In this document: positions 15,301 through 29,496 of the stretch, piece after piece | How the letters are laid out: each line of letters begins with the position of its first letter | Numbering within the stretch: the first letter of the stretch is position 1 | Origin: Chrysaora quinquecirrha | Lineage: Eukaryota > Cnidaria > Scyphozoa > Semaeostomeae > Pelagiidae | Assembly (NCBI GenBank): GCA_014526335.1 | Contig: JACTAT010000032.1 | Span: 9,451,237 to 9,515,236 of the forward strand | Length of the DNA: 64,000 bases | Direction of reading: 5' to 3' | Notes under the pieces: generated by a model | Database searches by the model: none | Seen by the model: only the letters and a program-made list of their open reading frames with translations | Told to the model about the DNA's origin: nothing | Translations under genes and position numbers: made by a program

Positions 15301-18300
15301 ACCATAAATTGAATTTACCGATTTAAATAACCAAAATCCATTCTTTGGGAGGGGTTTTACACCCCTACACCCTTCATGTAACCGGCCTGAGTGCGTTATG
15401 TTTCCAGTCAAACGCGTTCTTGTAATTTAATGTTTGAAATAAACCATAGTCAATAGAAAAAACACTGTTTTTGTTGACCATGAATAAACCAAACTTACGT
15501 AGGCGACAGAGAATATGATGGTTTGTTGCTTTTACCCCCGAAATTAATGTTGAAAAATTCGACGCTGTATCAAGTTTTGATGTTCACCACCAACTTTAAG
15601 TTTGGAGGGGGATTTGCGATGAAAAAGCTGCTATATCAATAGGCACCACGAAATGACGAGTCCCATCTTTTTTTTGCCAGGATTATAAAGTTTTTTCTTA
15701 TCATTTAACAGGTATTAGAACAATACAATCAGAAATTTGGAGCAGTTCGTATACTTGAATCAAGCAATCGAATACTAGTTGGAGAATCAGCTGCTGGTGT
15801 GCCAGACAGTGCTGCAACAACAAACACTGCATTTGGATCTGTACCAGGTACCGATGAAAATCTTTGAGTTGTGCAGACCTTCACGATAGCGACAAAGCCC
15901 TAAGCATTTGTAAAATGCTTAGTCGCTCTGCCGCGCGGAGAAAAATCAGCCTAATGGGAAACAGGCTTTTCTCGCGCCCGAGGGTTTGATTTCACGTTTG
16001 CTGTGGTCTGCTAACACAATTGGGCGAATCAAGAAAATAATTGTTTAGTCTTTGAGTTTTAAAAACTTGAAAATTGCGATGAACAGCGGAATCATTTTCG
16101 GGCATACTTAAAGACTTTTTTCGTCTGACACTCCTCAGAGTATGAACGTCAGAAACAGACCGAAACAATAGACTAAGGCGGAATTGATACCCAGATGCGG
16201 CTTAAATGCACCAATCAGAAAGAACGAAAGCTGAATTGGCATTGTGTTTTAAACACCAATTAGCTGGTCGGATACAGCGGGAAGACCAATAGAATTACTA
16301 ACAATCCTCGCTGTAATTTTCCACACAAATTGGGTTATCGAGTAGATGTTGTCCTATGGCCGAATCATGTTTTAGACTAGGTTGTTGTTTAGACCCACGG
16401 GGTGGTTACTCTCTTTGCCGAAAATTATGCAGACGAATATTAGTAGGGACATGCTGATGAAAAATAACTGTTTTATTTTTCATTCACACTAGGCCCGCGT
16501 AAAATCACAAAAAGAGGAACTTTCAAGAAGATGAAAATTGGAGCTGGAAAACCTGGATACAAGGGCATTGCTGAGATAACTGGGTCAGAAAATATCGCCA
16601 ATGAACTCAAGATTCTCGAAACGTATGTCCTAAAGTTGAAAAAATTCGGTATGTGTTATAATGATCATTATTCACCTTGAATAGCCGCATTTATTTTCAA
16701 GATGCCAGTTTTGATGAGCATTTTAAATCAATTTGTATCGTTGCACGTTTTAGTTTCATTTAGAAGAGACTTTCAAACTTTAGACCAAAGAAACTAAGGA
16801 ACTAAACCAGTGGTTTTGGGTTAGTTGTTTTCAAATACCCGGCAACATTCCATTTCTACTGCTGGCTGTTGTTGCTGATTTTATGGTCTCATTCATCAAG
16901 CAATCATTTTTGGAATATCAGCGCCAGGCTGACCTCTTTCCTGGCTCTGAGGGTGGTTACTGCCAGAAGGCTTTTTACGCCCTACGTGGTCTGGGCCTCT
17001 TTTAAGGGGATAAAACTAGGGGGGGGGCAAAAATTTTAGAGGACTTATTGTTCTTTTGTTCTATTGTTTTATCTTCAGCGCTTTCTTTCACAATGCGAGT
17101 CCAGTCTTTGCAAGTTCATTCTTCTCTTAGTCTTTTTCTCAGGAATTCATTAGAAATAACAAGGGGGCATCTCTAATTCAGTTGAAAATTTATACTGTCA
17201 AAGTCACGCTGCGGCTGTAAATGCGCCGAAGGCGTACACGGCCCTAGAGATGTTCCTAATTAGGGGGATCTCCCAGACAATTTTTCAAAATACAACCTCG
17301 AGATTGGCCTAGATTGGCTTTTCTTGGCAGTTTTCTTTTGAGAGGACATTGTACTAGGGGGGCAACTTTATGAAACTAGGTGGGCAATTATAGGGACTAG
17401 GGGGGCATTTGCCGTTATATCGTTTTATCGTTTTTACTGCAATTTATTACCATTAAATTAAGAAACTGTTAAGAAACTTTTAATACCAAAATTGGATCAA
17501 AAATTAAGAAACTTTAAGTACTCGGCCCCGAGCCAGGTTTCTTGTAAGAAAACGTGTAGTCACTATTGGAAAGTGATGGATACTCCTTCTACTCAAAGGC
17601 CTGCTCAAGTTTATCTTGAGACGGGCCCGCCATTTTTCATCATCCGAGTCACAGAGAGCAAGGTTTTTACAACTTGTAGTTTGTGCTCCCTAGCCTTGAT
17701 TTGAAGTGCAAGCCTTAAGGACAAATGGCGCTAGTGCTAACCACTGCGCTACTCTGCCCTTGTTTTGCCCATTAGAATATCAACAATGCTGTTCAGTCTG
17801 TGGTCATGATTCTTTTGTTTAAAGAAAATACCCTTTCATCGTAGAGTGATATTTTTTATTATTTCTTCAAGGTGACTCCGGCAAAGACGAAGAGATTTTT
17901 GAACTGAATGGCACTGAGGAGGCATCGTATGTTCATGCTTTTCTTGCATCTCTTTCACCAACAGCAGCTTACAAAGAAGGTATTGAATACTTAGCAATGT
18001 TCTCTATACACTTTTTTTTTAATTAGCAACTTGACTTTCATCCAGCCCTCAAAGTTGCTTAAAATTTTAGACATTTCAGCCCTCAAAGTTGCTTAAACGT
18101 TGCTTAACATTTTTTGTACCTACTAACCACGCCTGACTTCACGGGTCAAAATCGTCATCTGTTAGGCCTACAACATGACTTTTGGGAGACAGTAAGTGGC
18201 AAAACGTTAGCTAACGAACTTCAACATGCAAAACATAAGAACGAAGAACAATTTCCTAACACAAGAAAGAGAATAAGCTTGGTTGTTTGACCTCTTAGTT

Positions 18301-21300
18301 GCTTACAGTAACTCAATTGAGCCCTCAAGTTGCTTAAGGTCTGTTCAGCCCTAGTTGCTTATTGAGCGGTTGCTTATTTAAAAAAAATTGTATGGTATAG
18401 GTTTTGTAGTTAAATAAAATGCTCACTTTTTGTGATGGTGTGATTGAGCAATCTATAACACATTGACAAATTTATTATTTGAGAAGAAATATTTAAGTTG
18501 TCTGACTTAGTTTGTTTTTCTTTTACAGTTTCAAAGTTTAAAAGACGTGCACATTTCTTGGAGCATTTTGTAGTTGTCCTAGAGCGTGCTTTGAATGAGG
18601 GCTTCATACTACTATGATGGATTGGACGAAAGACGCTGTCACTTGGCTCACAAGGCAAGCAATACTTGTTTTCTTCATGGGATATTTTTCCCTTCTTATA
18701 ATGCTGTTCCCTTAAATCTCTTTTAGACTTGTTCATTTAATATGACAAAACATCAGTCGTTCAGAGGGAAATGTGAAAATATCAGTGGCAGAGCCAAGTG
18801 ATATGGTCGTATTGAAACAATTTTCATAATGGTTGCAGTTAGGATTATGCAACTTTTTCATCGGCAATTTCACGGAGCTAAAGAGCCCAATGAATTCATC
18901 ACGTAACACTGCAAGATTCAATTCAATTCAATTCAACTTGTATTTGGTAAACAATTTTTTCATATTCAATCGAACTTGAACAGAGAGTGGAATTTCTAAT
19001 AGCACACAATCCTAATTATAAGGTGCAAAATATTGTATACTATACGACCCAAGAGAAGCAGGGCTTATGATTTCTTGGGCCGTTAAATTAAAATATAAAG
19101 TAAAATAAACCATTATCAATAAGAGCAAATTAATTCTAAAAGACATAAAGCCCAAGGTTCTCCTCCCGTTTTACTTTGTGTTTCGGCTATGTTTAGCCTT
19201 TTTCAGTACCATAGGGTACCATACATATTCAAACATATTTTCATGAATGGTAAACTCACTAGGATGGATTTTTCTTTAGTGGCATAGCGCAATTGACGGT
19301 ACTCAAAGCTGGACTGTATGATCAGAGAACCAACGAAGTTTCACTGAACTATCTATAGAGCCCAATGAAGTCATCAATTAACTCTCGAAGACATACAGCC
19401 CATGGCTCTCCTCCCTTTTGACTTTGTGTTTCGGTGATGTTGAGCCTTCTTCAGCAGAAGAATAATATTCTTTAACATAAGTAATCTTCTTTTCTTTGTG
19501 GTTGTTATCTTTCTTGTGAAACGAGAATTTGATCATCTTGTCCCAAAAACACAATTTCTGCCGAATGTTGCTTTGATTTTGGTTGATTTCTAATTACAGG
19601 CGAAATGAAATTCTTCTCAACAAGCAATCTGCAGATCAGCGAGGTGGAACAGTGGTTGTTGCTGTTGAAGATGAAAAGAATAGACAGTACTCAACTTCAG
19701 TTGTTGAATATGGGAAGGTATAGCCTTTTTATATTGTTATTGTTATTGTTATTGTTATTGTTATTGTTATTGTTATTGTTATCGTTATCGTTATCGTTAT
19801 CGTTATCGTTATTATTGTTATTGTTATTGTTATTGTTATTGTTATTGTTATTGTTATTGTTATTGTTATTGTTATTGTTATTGTTATTGTTATTGTTATT
19901 GTTATTGTTATTGTTATTGTCATTGTCACTGTCATTATCGTTCTCATTGTCATTGTCATTGCCATTGTCATTGTCACTGTCATTATCGTTCTCATTGTCA
20001 CTGTCATTATCATTGACAATGTCCTTTTCATTGTCATTTTCACTGTCATTTTTATTGTCATTGTCATTGTCATTCTTACTGTATTGCCATTGCTATTGTT
20101 ATTGTCATTGACATGGTCATTGCCATTGTCATTGTCATTGTCATCGGCACCCATCGAAATTGCCGTAGATTTTTCTTTTCTCAAAAATTGTCATAACATT
20201 TTTCACTTCGATTGCAGAAAGAGAATTGACGTTTAATTTTTTTCAGGCCTCAAAATCTGTCAATAATCGTGACTTGTTTCAAATCGATGAATCACCAAGA
20301 CCAAGTGGCAAGAAAGAGGAACAAACCGATGAGAAAAACGCTATGAAAAATGGACGCAAGCATTCTGACAAGGTTTGGCGAAGTTTGAAGATACATTTTT
20401 CCGAGAAACAATGTATATCACCAAACCGGTAACCAAACTTTGAAAAAAGACTTGGTACCTCAATCAATACATATATATCAACATTTAACGTATTAGACAT
20501 GATAGTCACCACTTATCATGACAAGCCTTTGATATTTAGTTGGGCAACGTTTCGGGAGAGATCCGTCTCCCATCATCGGGCAATGAGAAATGTGGTTTCT
20601 TTCCTATTTCCTTTCTCATTGCCCGATGATGGGAGACGGATCTCTCCCGAAACGTTGCCCAACTAAATATCAAAGGCTTGTGATGATAAGTGGTGACTAT
20701 CATGTCTAATACGGTGTATCAGAAACAGCCTTGATAAGTCCGAATATATTTACTCAACATATAACGTATTAACAAATCGGGACGATTTTGTTCCACTACC
20801 TGCGATTTGGGTGGAACCTGGTACTAAGCCTAATGGTACCAGTAACAAAGACCCCCTTCTCACCTCAACGTCTTTGAGCACATCGTGATCAAATTGCCTT
20901 TATCCTAGCATAAATTAGTGGCTTTTCTTTTACAGAAAAACAGATCGAAGCGCCCAGTTCCACTGACAGATGCAGAGAAAAAGATTAAGGTTAATGTTTT
21001 TTGTATTCTTCAAAATAAAAATAATATTCGTAACTGGAAGACCCGTACATAGCGATATATCATGGGTGGTTAGACACTGCAGTTGTATACATAAATTTTA
21101 TGATATGAAAGAGATTTTTCTGCATTATATCGTCTTTTTCTGTGTCGTATCCTTCAACAACTACAAATTGAGCTCAAACAGGAGCCCAAGTTTGACTTAG
21201 CCGGCATATTGAAAGTTCTACAGCGAAGGGAGAACAGAGAACAGTTTTCTTTCTTTAGTTCTTCATTGTCTCCTCCGCAGAAGCAAAGAAATTTTTCCCC

Positions 21301-24300
21301 GCATACACATGCTGTGTCTGACCACCCATGGATATATATAAAGATGCTGTATTCAGGTTTTGTCTAGAATTACTTCACTTTTTTAGGACGCCACACAAAA
21401 ATTGCAAGAAGTTCTCCCAGAGTATTACAAAATGGCAAACAGAAGGCGTAGACTGAGAGCTGTAACGCTTGAAGAATCACCATGGAGATCTCAGGTACAG
21501 TGTAATACAATGTTAAAAGAACACGAGCCTGGATTTTGCCTAGATTTTAATAACAAACTGAAAACAAGCTAAGGCTGGCCCTGATAATAACGGTTAAACA
21601 TGAAATTATGACCATCAGACCGAATGTTATAACCTAGCGAACGAAGAAATAAACAAGCATGTCGCATGCATTTCTACCTCTTCTCTCTAAATCTAGTACC
21701 TCTTTAAATCTTTCGTCTCTCTATATCTAGTACCTCTCTAAATCTAGTACCTTTCTAAATCTTCTTCTCTCTAAATCTAGTACCTCTCTAAATATTCTTC
21801 TCTCTAAATCTAGTACCTCTTCCAACATTCACTGAAAAATGTTACTGTCTATAGCAACTAAGGAATTAAGTTCAGATTTAAGAGCAAACTAGAAAAGGAA
21901 TGAAAATGAAGAGGCTTCTGAGAAGTTTGGTTTGGTAGAAGTTCGATTAAGGTTCAAGACAAAGAAAACTGTTTGCTCTTTCAAAACAAAGAATTTCCAG
22001 CGTTGTGGCAAATTAGAATGTAAGTTTCAGATATTAAAAAACATGTACATTCATTTTTTTATAAGAAACTATGTTCTGACCCATATATATAGTAGTGTTT
22101 CTTAACTTTAAGCCCCACAATCGTTATAGCAAAAGTTTCTTGCAGAGTTTTCTTGACTTCAAAATCGAAATTTCGGAAATCGGTTTTGTTTTTACTTCTT
22201 AGAGTCAACCAAGGGTTTCTTGATTTTTAGAAAAAGCATAGATAGTTTCTTAAAGTCGGTTTCTTATAAGAAGATGAGCTTAACTTTTTTCAAGACAAGA
22301 TACTTTATGCAACAAAATAACGTATATATTTATAGTTTCTCTATATCATTATTTCAGATGAATCTTCTTATGGCCCAGTGTTCTTTTGACATGAGCAATG
22401 ATAAACTGAAAGCCGTCATCAAATTGTATGGTTTGAATGAAAACATTGAGGATGAAAAGTAAGCTTATCTATTTTGTTAACTTTACTATCTTTATTCCCG
22501 TTTTGTAAAAAGACAACATTTGAAAGTTGGAGAAATCAAAGCTTCAAATACCTTCGCTTTAAATAGGCTGTTGTGATCCCCCTTGAATAGATTGACTGCG
22601 TGGCGCAATGGTAGCGCGTCTGACTCCAGATCAGAAGGCTGCGTGTTCGAGTCACGTCGTGGTCAGTTGAATTTTTGTGCGATTTACTTTTTTGTTCGTT
22701 TTGTTTCACGATATTTTTTGGCAAATGTGTTGAAAAATTATTCAAAATTTTATGAAGTTTTTATGAAAATAAATAACCAATCTTAAATCTTAAAAGATGT
22801 TTATCAAAGTAGAATTCAACAATTCTACATATTCTTTATGTTTATATTTATATTTTTATTTTCATATTTTTTGCAATAATTTTTCTTATTTTTTATAATT
22901 TTTTAAATTCGACAATTTTTCATCGTGTACTGTCGTATTGACTGCGTGGCGCAATGGTAGCGCGTCTGACTCCAGATCAGAAGGCTGCGTGTTCGAGTCA
23001 CGTCGTAGTCAGTTGATAATTTTTAGCCGAAACTATTATTTCTTAGATTTTCAGTAAAATGAACAGAATTTAATAAGCAAAACTTTTTTATGGTCAAACG
23101 ATAAATTAAGACGAAAATTAGAAAATTTTCCTGTATACTTATAAAATTTCGTCGTAACTATAAGACAATCAGATAAAGTACACACTTTTTAAAAAGAACA
23201 ACTTTAAAAGGAACCTACATGTAGAAGATCCGAAAATTTTGATAACTTCTACTACTAAAGAGAAAATCACTTATAAAAACATTCAACGTTGAAAAGTTCT
23301 TAACTTAAGAACTTTTCAATGTTGAATGTTTTTATAATTTATCACTGCAAATAATCAAGATTTAGAAAGCCCGTTCCATTCATTTGCAGTCGAAAATCAC
23401 ATAAATTGCACTTTGTGAAACTTTAAGAACTAGGGATTGGGCTAGGTTCTTTATAAAAAAGCTTGTAAACAGTTTTCCTGGTCCAAAAAGAAGAACTTCC
23501 ATCGATCTCAGTTGAGTTTTTTAATTTGCTTGTACTCTGCTTTTCTTTTTTAAGTGTTTTAATTTTCAATTTGATTTTAGTTTGATGGAGCAAGAATGGT
23601 TTACCCTATCAACTTGTGGTACATTGGTAGTATCATGGGCTGGATGCCCAGTGCAAAGTGAGAGTGAAATAGAACCAACTATAGACATAGGTGGACGCTG
23701 TATTGCCAACGAAGAACGCGATGGAAGATCAACAAAACTCCGCATTGATCATATCTCAGCTAAAGGCAAAGTTATAATGAAACACAGAGGAAGGTAAGAT
23801 TATTGCTTAGACCATAAGGTCATTATAGCCTGCGTGCAGCTTCACTGCGAAGGAGAGCCTCTGCGGACACCCGAAGGAGAGCCTAGCCTAGACTTATTAC
23901 CTGAGTCGTAGTTATCGCTATTGAATTGAATGGCTGGACGCTCAAACTGAAGCTATCAACAACAACATCAATTCAATTCAATGTGAGCGAGAGTTAGGGA
24001 CTTGGGACAAGTCTAAGCCTAGCCTCGGCTAGGGTCTTTGGACCTTGTTGTAGATTGCACCAATCTACAGATGCCTGTCTAAAGTCTTGGAATACTATTT
24101 CTATGGGGAGAACGCCAGTTTTGTCATGTACCAGGGTCGTACTAACAGCATCATAGTTCCTCGGCCTGGACTCGTCCCAAGTCCCCAACTTTCCCGAAAA
24201 TTGAATTGAATTTTTGTTGTTGCTGTTAGCTTTAGCTTGAGCGCCCAGCAATTCAGTTCAATAGCGATAACTACGACTCAGGTGATAAGTCTACCCTGGG

Positions 24301-27300
24301 CCCATAAGCTTGATGTGCCCCATAATTATATTATACAACAGCTTAATATGCATAGGAACCTCAATATAACGGGACCTGTCCTGTCCGTCAGAGACGTGTC
24401 CGCTGTTTATTGGTTCGTTTTAGGCGAAGAAATTACGGAAATATTTGTCCGTTGTTTGAAGGTGTCCGTTGAATAGTGGTGTCCGTATTAAGGTGCTTAA
24501 GGTGCCCCTATTTTAGCTTCTGATAACATGGGCAGGGCTGGCCCTGCTAAATGGGCTAACCCAGCTAAGAACAAGCAAGATCTTTTGCTTTTGACGAAAT
24601 GAAGGATTTTACCCCAGGGCCAAGACAACAATTTTGCGGAAAATTTAATTCACGGTTACATGGTGGGTTGTAAGCATGCGCAATTACAGGGATTTTTTAA
24701 GCCAGCGCTGTCTCTAGCCCTGCTTTGGGATTACATGAGAAAAATTTCACATTTCCTGCTCTGTTAACGGGGCAAACCCCGTTATGCTTTGATGGGATCC
24801 CAAATACAAGCCCTCGCTCTGTTATCATGTAATTACCGTGCATTCTCGCAAAAAATGAATTTTACAATGGGGGCTTATTCGCGGGGAAGGCTTATTCGAG
24901 GGGAGGGTTTATTTAAAAGTTCAATTGTTCCGGTGTGTTGTCGAAAGAATAACAGAGATAAAAATCTGTACTCTTTTATCAAAATCAGCTGTTTGCCAAC
25001 AGCCAATGGCTGATTATTTTTTGAATTGATAGTAAAACCTGTCAGGATTAACTTGTTCAGTGTTTAATTAGTTGAAATAAGCATTCTAGACAGAAACAAA
25101 TTCATAAATCCTTCGAATTATTCCCCATGGGGGCTAAAAGTGAATTCTTAGGTGGGGGTTTTTTGGGGGGAGGGCCTTTTCGAAGGTGAGGGCTTATTCG
25201 AGAATTTACGGTATGTCATTCAAGTTTATCACACATTTCCTATTTGCAAAAGAATCTCGCCTAAAATCGTCCATCTCGGTCAGCAAGATGCTCATCTTCA
25301 GTATTATCGGGTCTTTTAAATTGTATTTCATAGCCAAATCGATAAACAGAGTCTGAAGAATCAACAAGATGATACTTTGGCTTCTTCACAGTTTGCTGAT
25401 GATCCATTGAGAGTTTATTTAAGTTACATCAACAATACTCTGCTGTACCTCAGGAGAAGCATGGTAAGAAAACATTTGTTTTGATAATCAGTTTTAAAAG
25501 CCCCCAATCCCTCTTAAATATATTTAGACCAGCTGATAGTTTCTTAAGGTGGGAATTTTCAAAGTAGACTATATATCTCCTCCACTCTACTGAATATCCT
25601 CCACTGCACTGATGATATCCCTCCACTGTACTGAATATCCTCCACCGTACTGATGATATCCCTCAACCGTACTGAACATCCTCCACTTTACTGATGATAT
25701 CTCTTCTCCGTACTGATGATATCCGTCCACCGTACTGATGATATCCCTCCACTCCACTGAATATCCTCCATTGCACTGATGATATTCCTCCATTGTACTG
25801 ATGATATCCCTTCACCGTACTGATAATATCCCTCCACTTACTGAATATCCTCCACTGCACTGATGATATTCCTCCATTGTAATGATGATATCCCTCCATT
25901 GTACTGATGATATCCCTCCACTGTACTGAATATCCTCCACTGCACTGATGATATCCCTCCATTGTACTGATGATATCCTTCCACTGTACTGAATATCCTC
26001 CACTGTACTGATGATATCCCTCCATTGTGCTGATGATATCCCTCCACTGTACTGAACATCCTCCACTGTACTGATGATATCCCTCCATTGTGCTGATGAT
26101 ATCCCTCCACTGTACTGAATATCCTCCACCGTACTGAATGTCCTCCACTGTACTGATGATATCCCTCCACTGCACTGACTATCCTCCACTGCACTGATGA
26201 CATCCCTCCACTGTACTGAATATCCTCCACCGTACTGAATGTCCTCCATTGTACTGATCATATTCCTCCACTGTAATGAATATCCTCCACCGTACTGAAT
26301 GTCCTCCACTGTACTGATGATATCCCTCCACTGCACTGACTATCCTCCACTGCAGTGATGACATCCCTCCACTGTACTGAATATTCTCCACCGTACTGAA
26401 TATCCTCAATTGTACTGATGATATTCCTCCACTGTAATGAATATCCTCCACCGTACTGAATGTCCTCCACTGTACTGATGATATCCCTCCACTGTACTGT
26501 ACTGCACAAGCTTTACCCTGAGTGATAGTATCCAAAATTGAACTTGGGTAGGAGGGGTGGCTAAATGGGACAATAAAGGGTCTGAATGTACTTTTTTAGA
26601 ACTGTCTCAAAAATTTTCCCGTGGTTGTAGCAGAGGCTTAGATTTTCTTCTTTCTTCAAAGGTTCTCGCATGCCGTGGAAAAAACTGGGTCCTTCTACAG
26701 AACGCTGCCCGTGAATTATACAACATATCAAATATCTTGCACAAGAGAGTCATGGCTTTGACACAGAAAATGTCTTCGGGAATGCCAAAGAGATGCCAGT
26801 TGATCTTCAAAAACTACGAGAACTTCTGTGTCGTCCATTTTTGTTGCAGCAGATAGCCTTCTTGAGATGATGAATTATATCTACTGGGATTGCAAAGAAC
26901 GAGTCAACAAACGAAAGGTAACTATAAAATGCAGACCAAACGAACCAACATTTTTTGGAAAGCATTTAATATATGATGATACACATTGCATATTCACCCT
27001 AGGGACACTGCATGCATGTCCAGAGCCAACGATGTTTCCACTGAGCCATTGAGCTCAATGAAATCGCTGAGTAACTCTCAAAGTCATACAATCCAAGGGT
27101 CTCCCCCCGTTTGACTGTTTTTTCAGCTATGTTGAGCCTAAGCCTTCTTCAGTACCATACATATTTATATATATAAATCATGAATGGCAAACACTAGTAT
27201 AGATTTTTCCACGAGTGCCATACCACTTTGGATACTTTAGATGGATTCGAACCTGGAATGCATGCATGACCAGAGAGACAACGGCCTTTCCGCTGAGCTA

Positions 27301-29461
27301 TAGAGCTCAATTAAATCGCCGAGTAGCTCTTCAAGTCATACAGCCCAAGGTGAAAATGTGGCGAACCCCTGACGAAAATCTCTCTCATCTCACTTTTTCG
27401 AACTACAAACAGTTTGAGCGATTTCCTTTAGTGCTAGCCTCGGTCTCATAAGCGATAACTTGGACTCAGGTAATCAGTCTAGTCCAGCAGTTCAATTCAG
27501 TATCGATAACTACGACTGAGGTAATTAGTCTAGGCTATCCTCCCGTTTGACTTTTCTTGTTTCCTCTATGGTGAGTCTTCTTTAGCACCATACGTATTTA
27601 TAGCCATGTTTAAATTGCAGTCCGCACAAGACCAAAGCTACGATGCAGAAGAACTACCATTTGCAGGAAGTGTAAAGACCATGCAGGTGGCCTGAGTTTG
27701 CATTTTGACAAAGTCCTCGACGACACAAGTCAGATAAATTTGATTTGGTTAAAGAAAATCATATGGTATGCTGTCGAGATTATGTATTTTGAAGAAAAAT
27801 GGGAAAAACTGGTTGAAATTATCACCCGGTTCAGTGCATTGACAAGGTAAAGAATATCTGTGATTTTGTCGATTTTCAAATGAAAAAGCTAGTGTTGTTA
27901 TACGCCATTAGTGTTGTTATATGCCCAACCTAATTTAAAAACAAAGGACGAAAAAAGCCAATGTATTTTCCTGAAACCTTATCAGGAGGTGTGGCCGAGT
28001 GTTCAAGGCAGGGAGATAACTTAATCTTCCTCGTTCAAGGCATAATTGAGAGTTGATATGGCCGAGTTGGCAAGACACTCGGCTTACGATTGTAAGGTCG
28101 TTGATTTTGATTTTGTCAGAACCAAACACATGGCGTATAACAACACATACAGTAAACTCAGTTCTCTATCCTTTTGAAGTCGGAGAATGTTTAGCTTACC
28201 CGGCGTATTTTCTCTACAATATCAGTCTGGAAGGTATACAGGCCTTCGGTCCCAATCGAATCAAAAAATTATTTCAGTTAATGGCATGCCTTAACTATAT
28301 TTTATGGTAGTAACTGTTTCTAGACTAAAATATCTTGTTAGTTTATGATATTGTAAACTAGTTTTTGTTAACTGGCCCAAGCCAGATAATCTATGCTTCT
28401 TCTTGGGCCGTGTAGAAAACATTTTATAAGCATCAAATTTAATCTAATGTAAAATGTTCTTCTGCAGATAAAAATAAATTGAATTGAATTCAAAACAAAC
28501 CTACGGACAAACAAATAAAATTTCTGGTCCCTTATGTTGGTTTGGTATGTTAGTCCGAAATGCTCTAACTTTCATCCAGAAATATGCGGTTAATTAGACT
28601 TTTCGCCATATTTCTGATAATCGCAACTTGATATTTTACAGGGACAGATTCGCTGAGTCGCTGCTACCTATTGCAATATTTGCCCAGAGACAGCTGCAGA
28701 ATCGCCTGAATTCCATCCCTGGCCCGGAAAAGACTCATCCGAGAGTCGTCTTTGACCAAGAGACCGGAATACCACTTCAGGCCTTCTTTGATTTACCGGA
28801 TGTTGTGTTTATTGAACCAGGTGCACATATTGATCCGGAAGGTCACAATCTTTATGATCCGAAGACAGATGGTACCTCACTAGTGTCTGTTCCGATGAAT
28901 ATTGATGATAACTTGGACCGGCTTCATCGTTTGCTAGATGCTAAATATTATTCAGCAAGGGCATTGGAACATAGCCGCAGACTGTTAGTGTTGTATCTAG
29001 CGGGAAAGCAGAATGGTAGGTCTCTTGTTATAGATTATTGTCGTATATAGACGTGTTCTTTGTGAGAAAATGGCCCATCATTGAAAACTACAAACCTTGG
29101 TCCATCACGGAAGTTTCTTTAAAAATATTGAAGATTTTTAAGAATTGTAAACATTGAGGTTTATTTAGAGTTTCTTAAATATCAGACCCTTGTTCTTATT
29201 TTAAAATTGGTGTATGCTTTCTCTGTCTCTTTCTAACCCTTTTTTATCTTATTTGTTTCTTTGTTTTCTTTGTTTTTTGTTTCTGTGTTTCTTTGTTTCT
29301 GTGTTTCTTTGTTACATTGTTTCATTGTTTCTTTGTTTCTTCGTTTCTCCGTTTCTTTGTTTCTTCATTTCTTCGTTTTTTGTTTCTTTGTTTCTTTGTT
29401 TTTTGTTTTTTTGTTTTTTTGTTTAATTCTTTATTCCATTCTTTCTTGCTCTTTCATTTTC

Positions 29462-29496
<35 letters not shown>

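Larger units (their letters stand above)
16815..17765 (-). repeat. SINE S3 copy split by younger insertions
   Basis: S3 blocks at 16815-16992 resume at 17570-17765 (GAGACGGGCCCGCCATTTTT, GTGCTAACCACTGCGC). The gap holds a family K repeat (17160-17416) and a family A remnant (17418-17558). Confidence 0.5.

Noticed and set aside
19605..20184. 168- and 151-codon ORFs on both strands
   Set aside because: Poly-Leu/Ser and poly-Ile/Thr strings from the 6-bp array; exon 21 ends before it in another frame.
25587..26535. Several 80-174 codon ORFs on the - strand
   Set aside because: Minisatellite open in all frames; repeat peptides with no family signature.
28047..28120. tRNA-Thr-like sequence
   Set aside because: The A-box side is good, but the acceptor and T stems do not pair; left as a worn tRNA-like piece.
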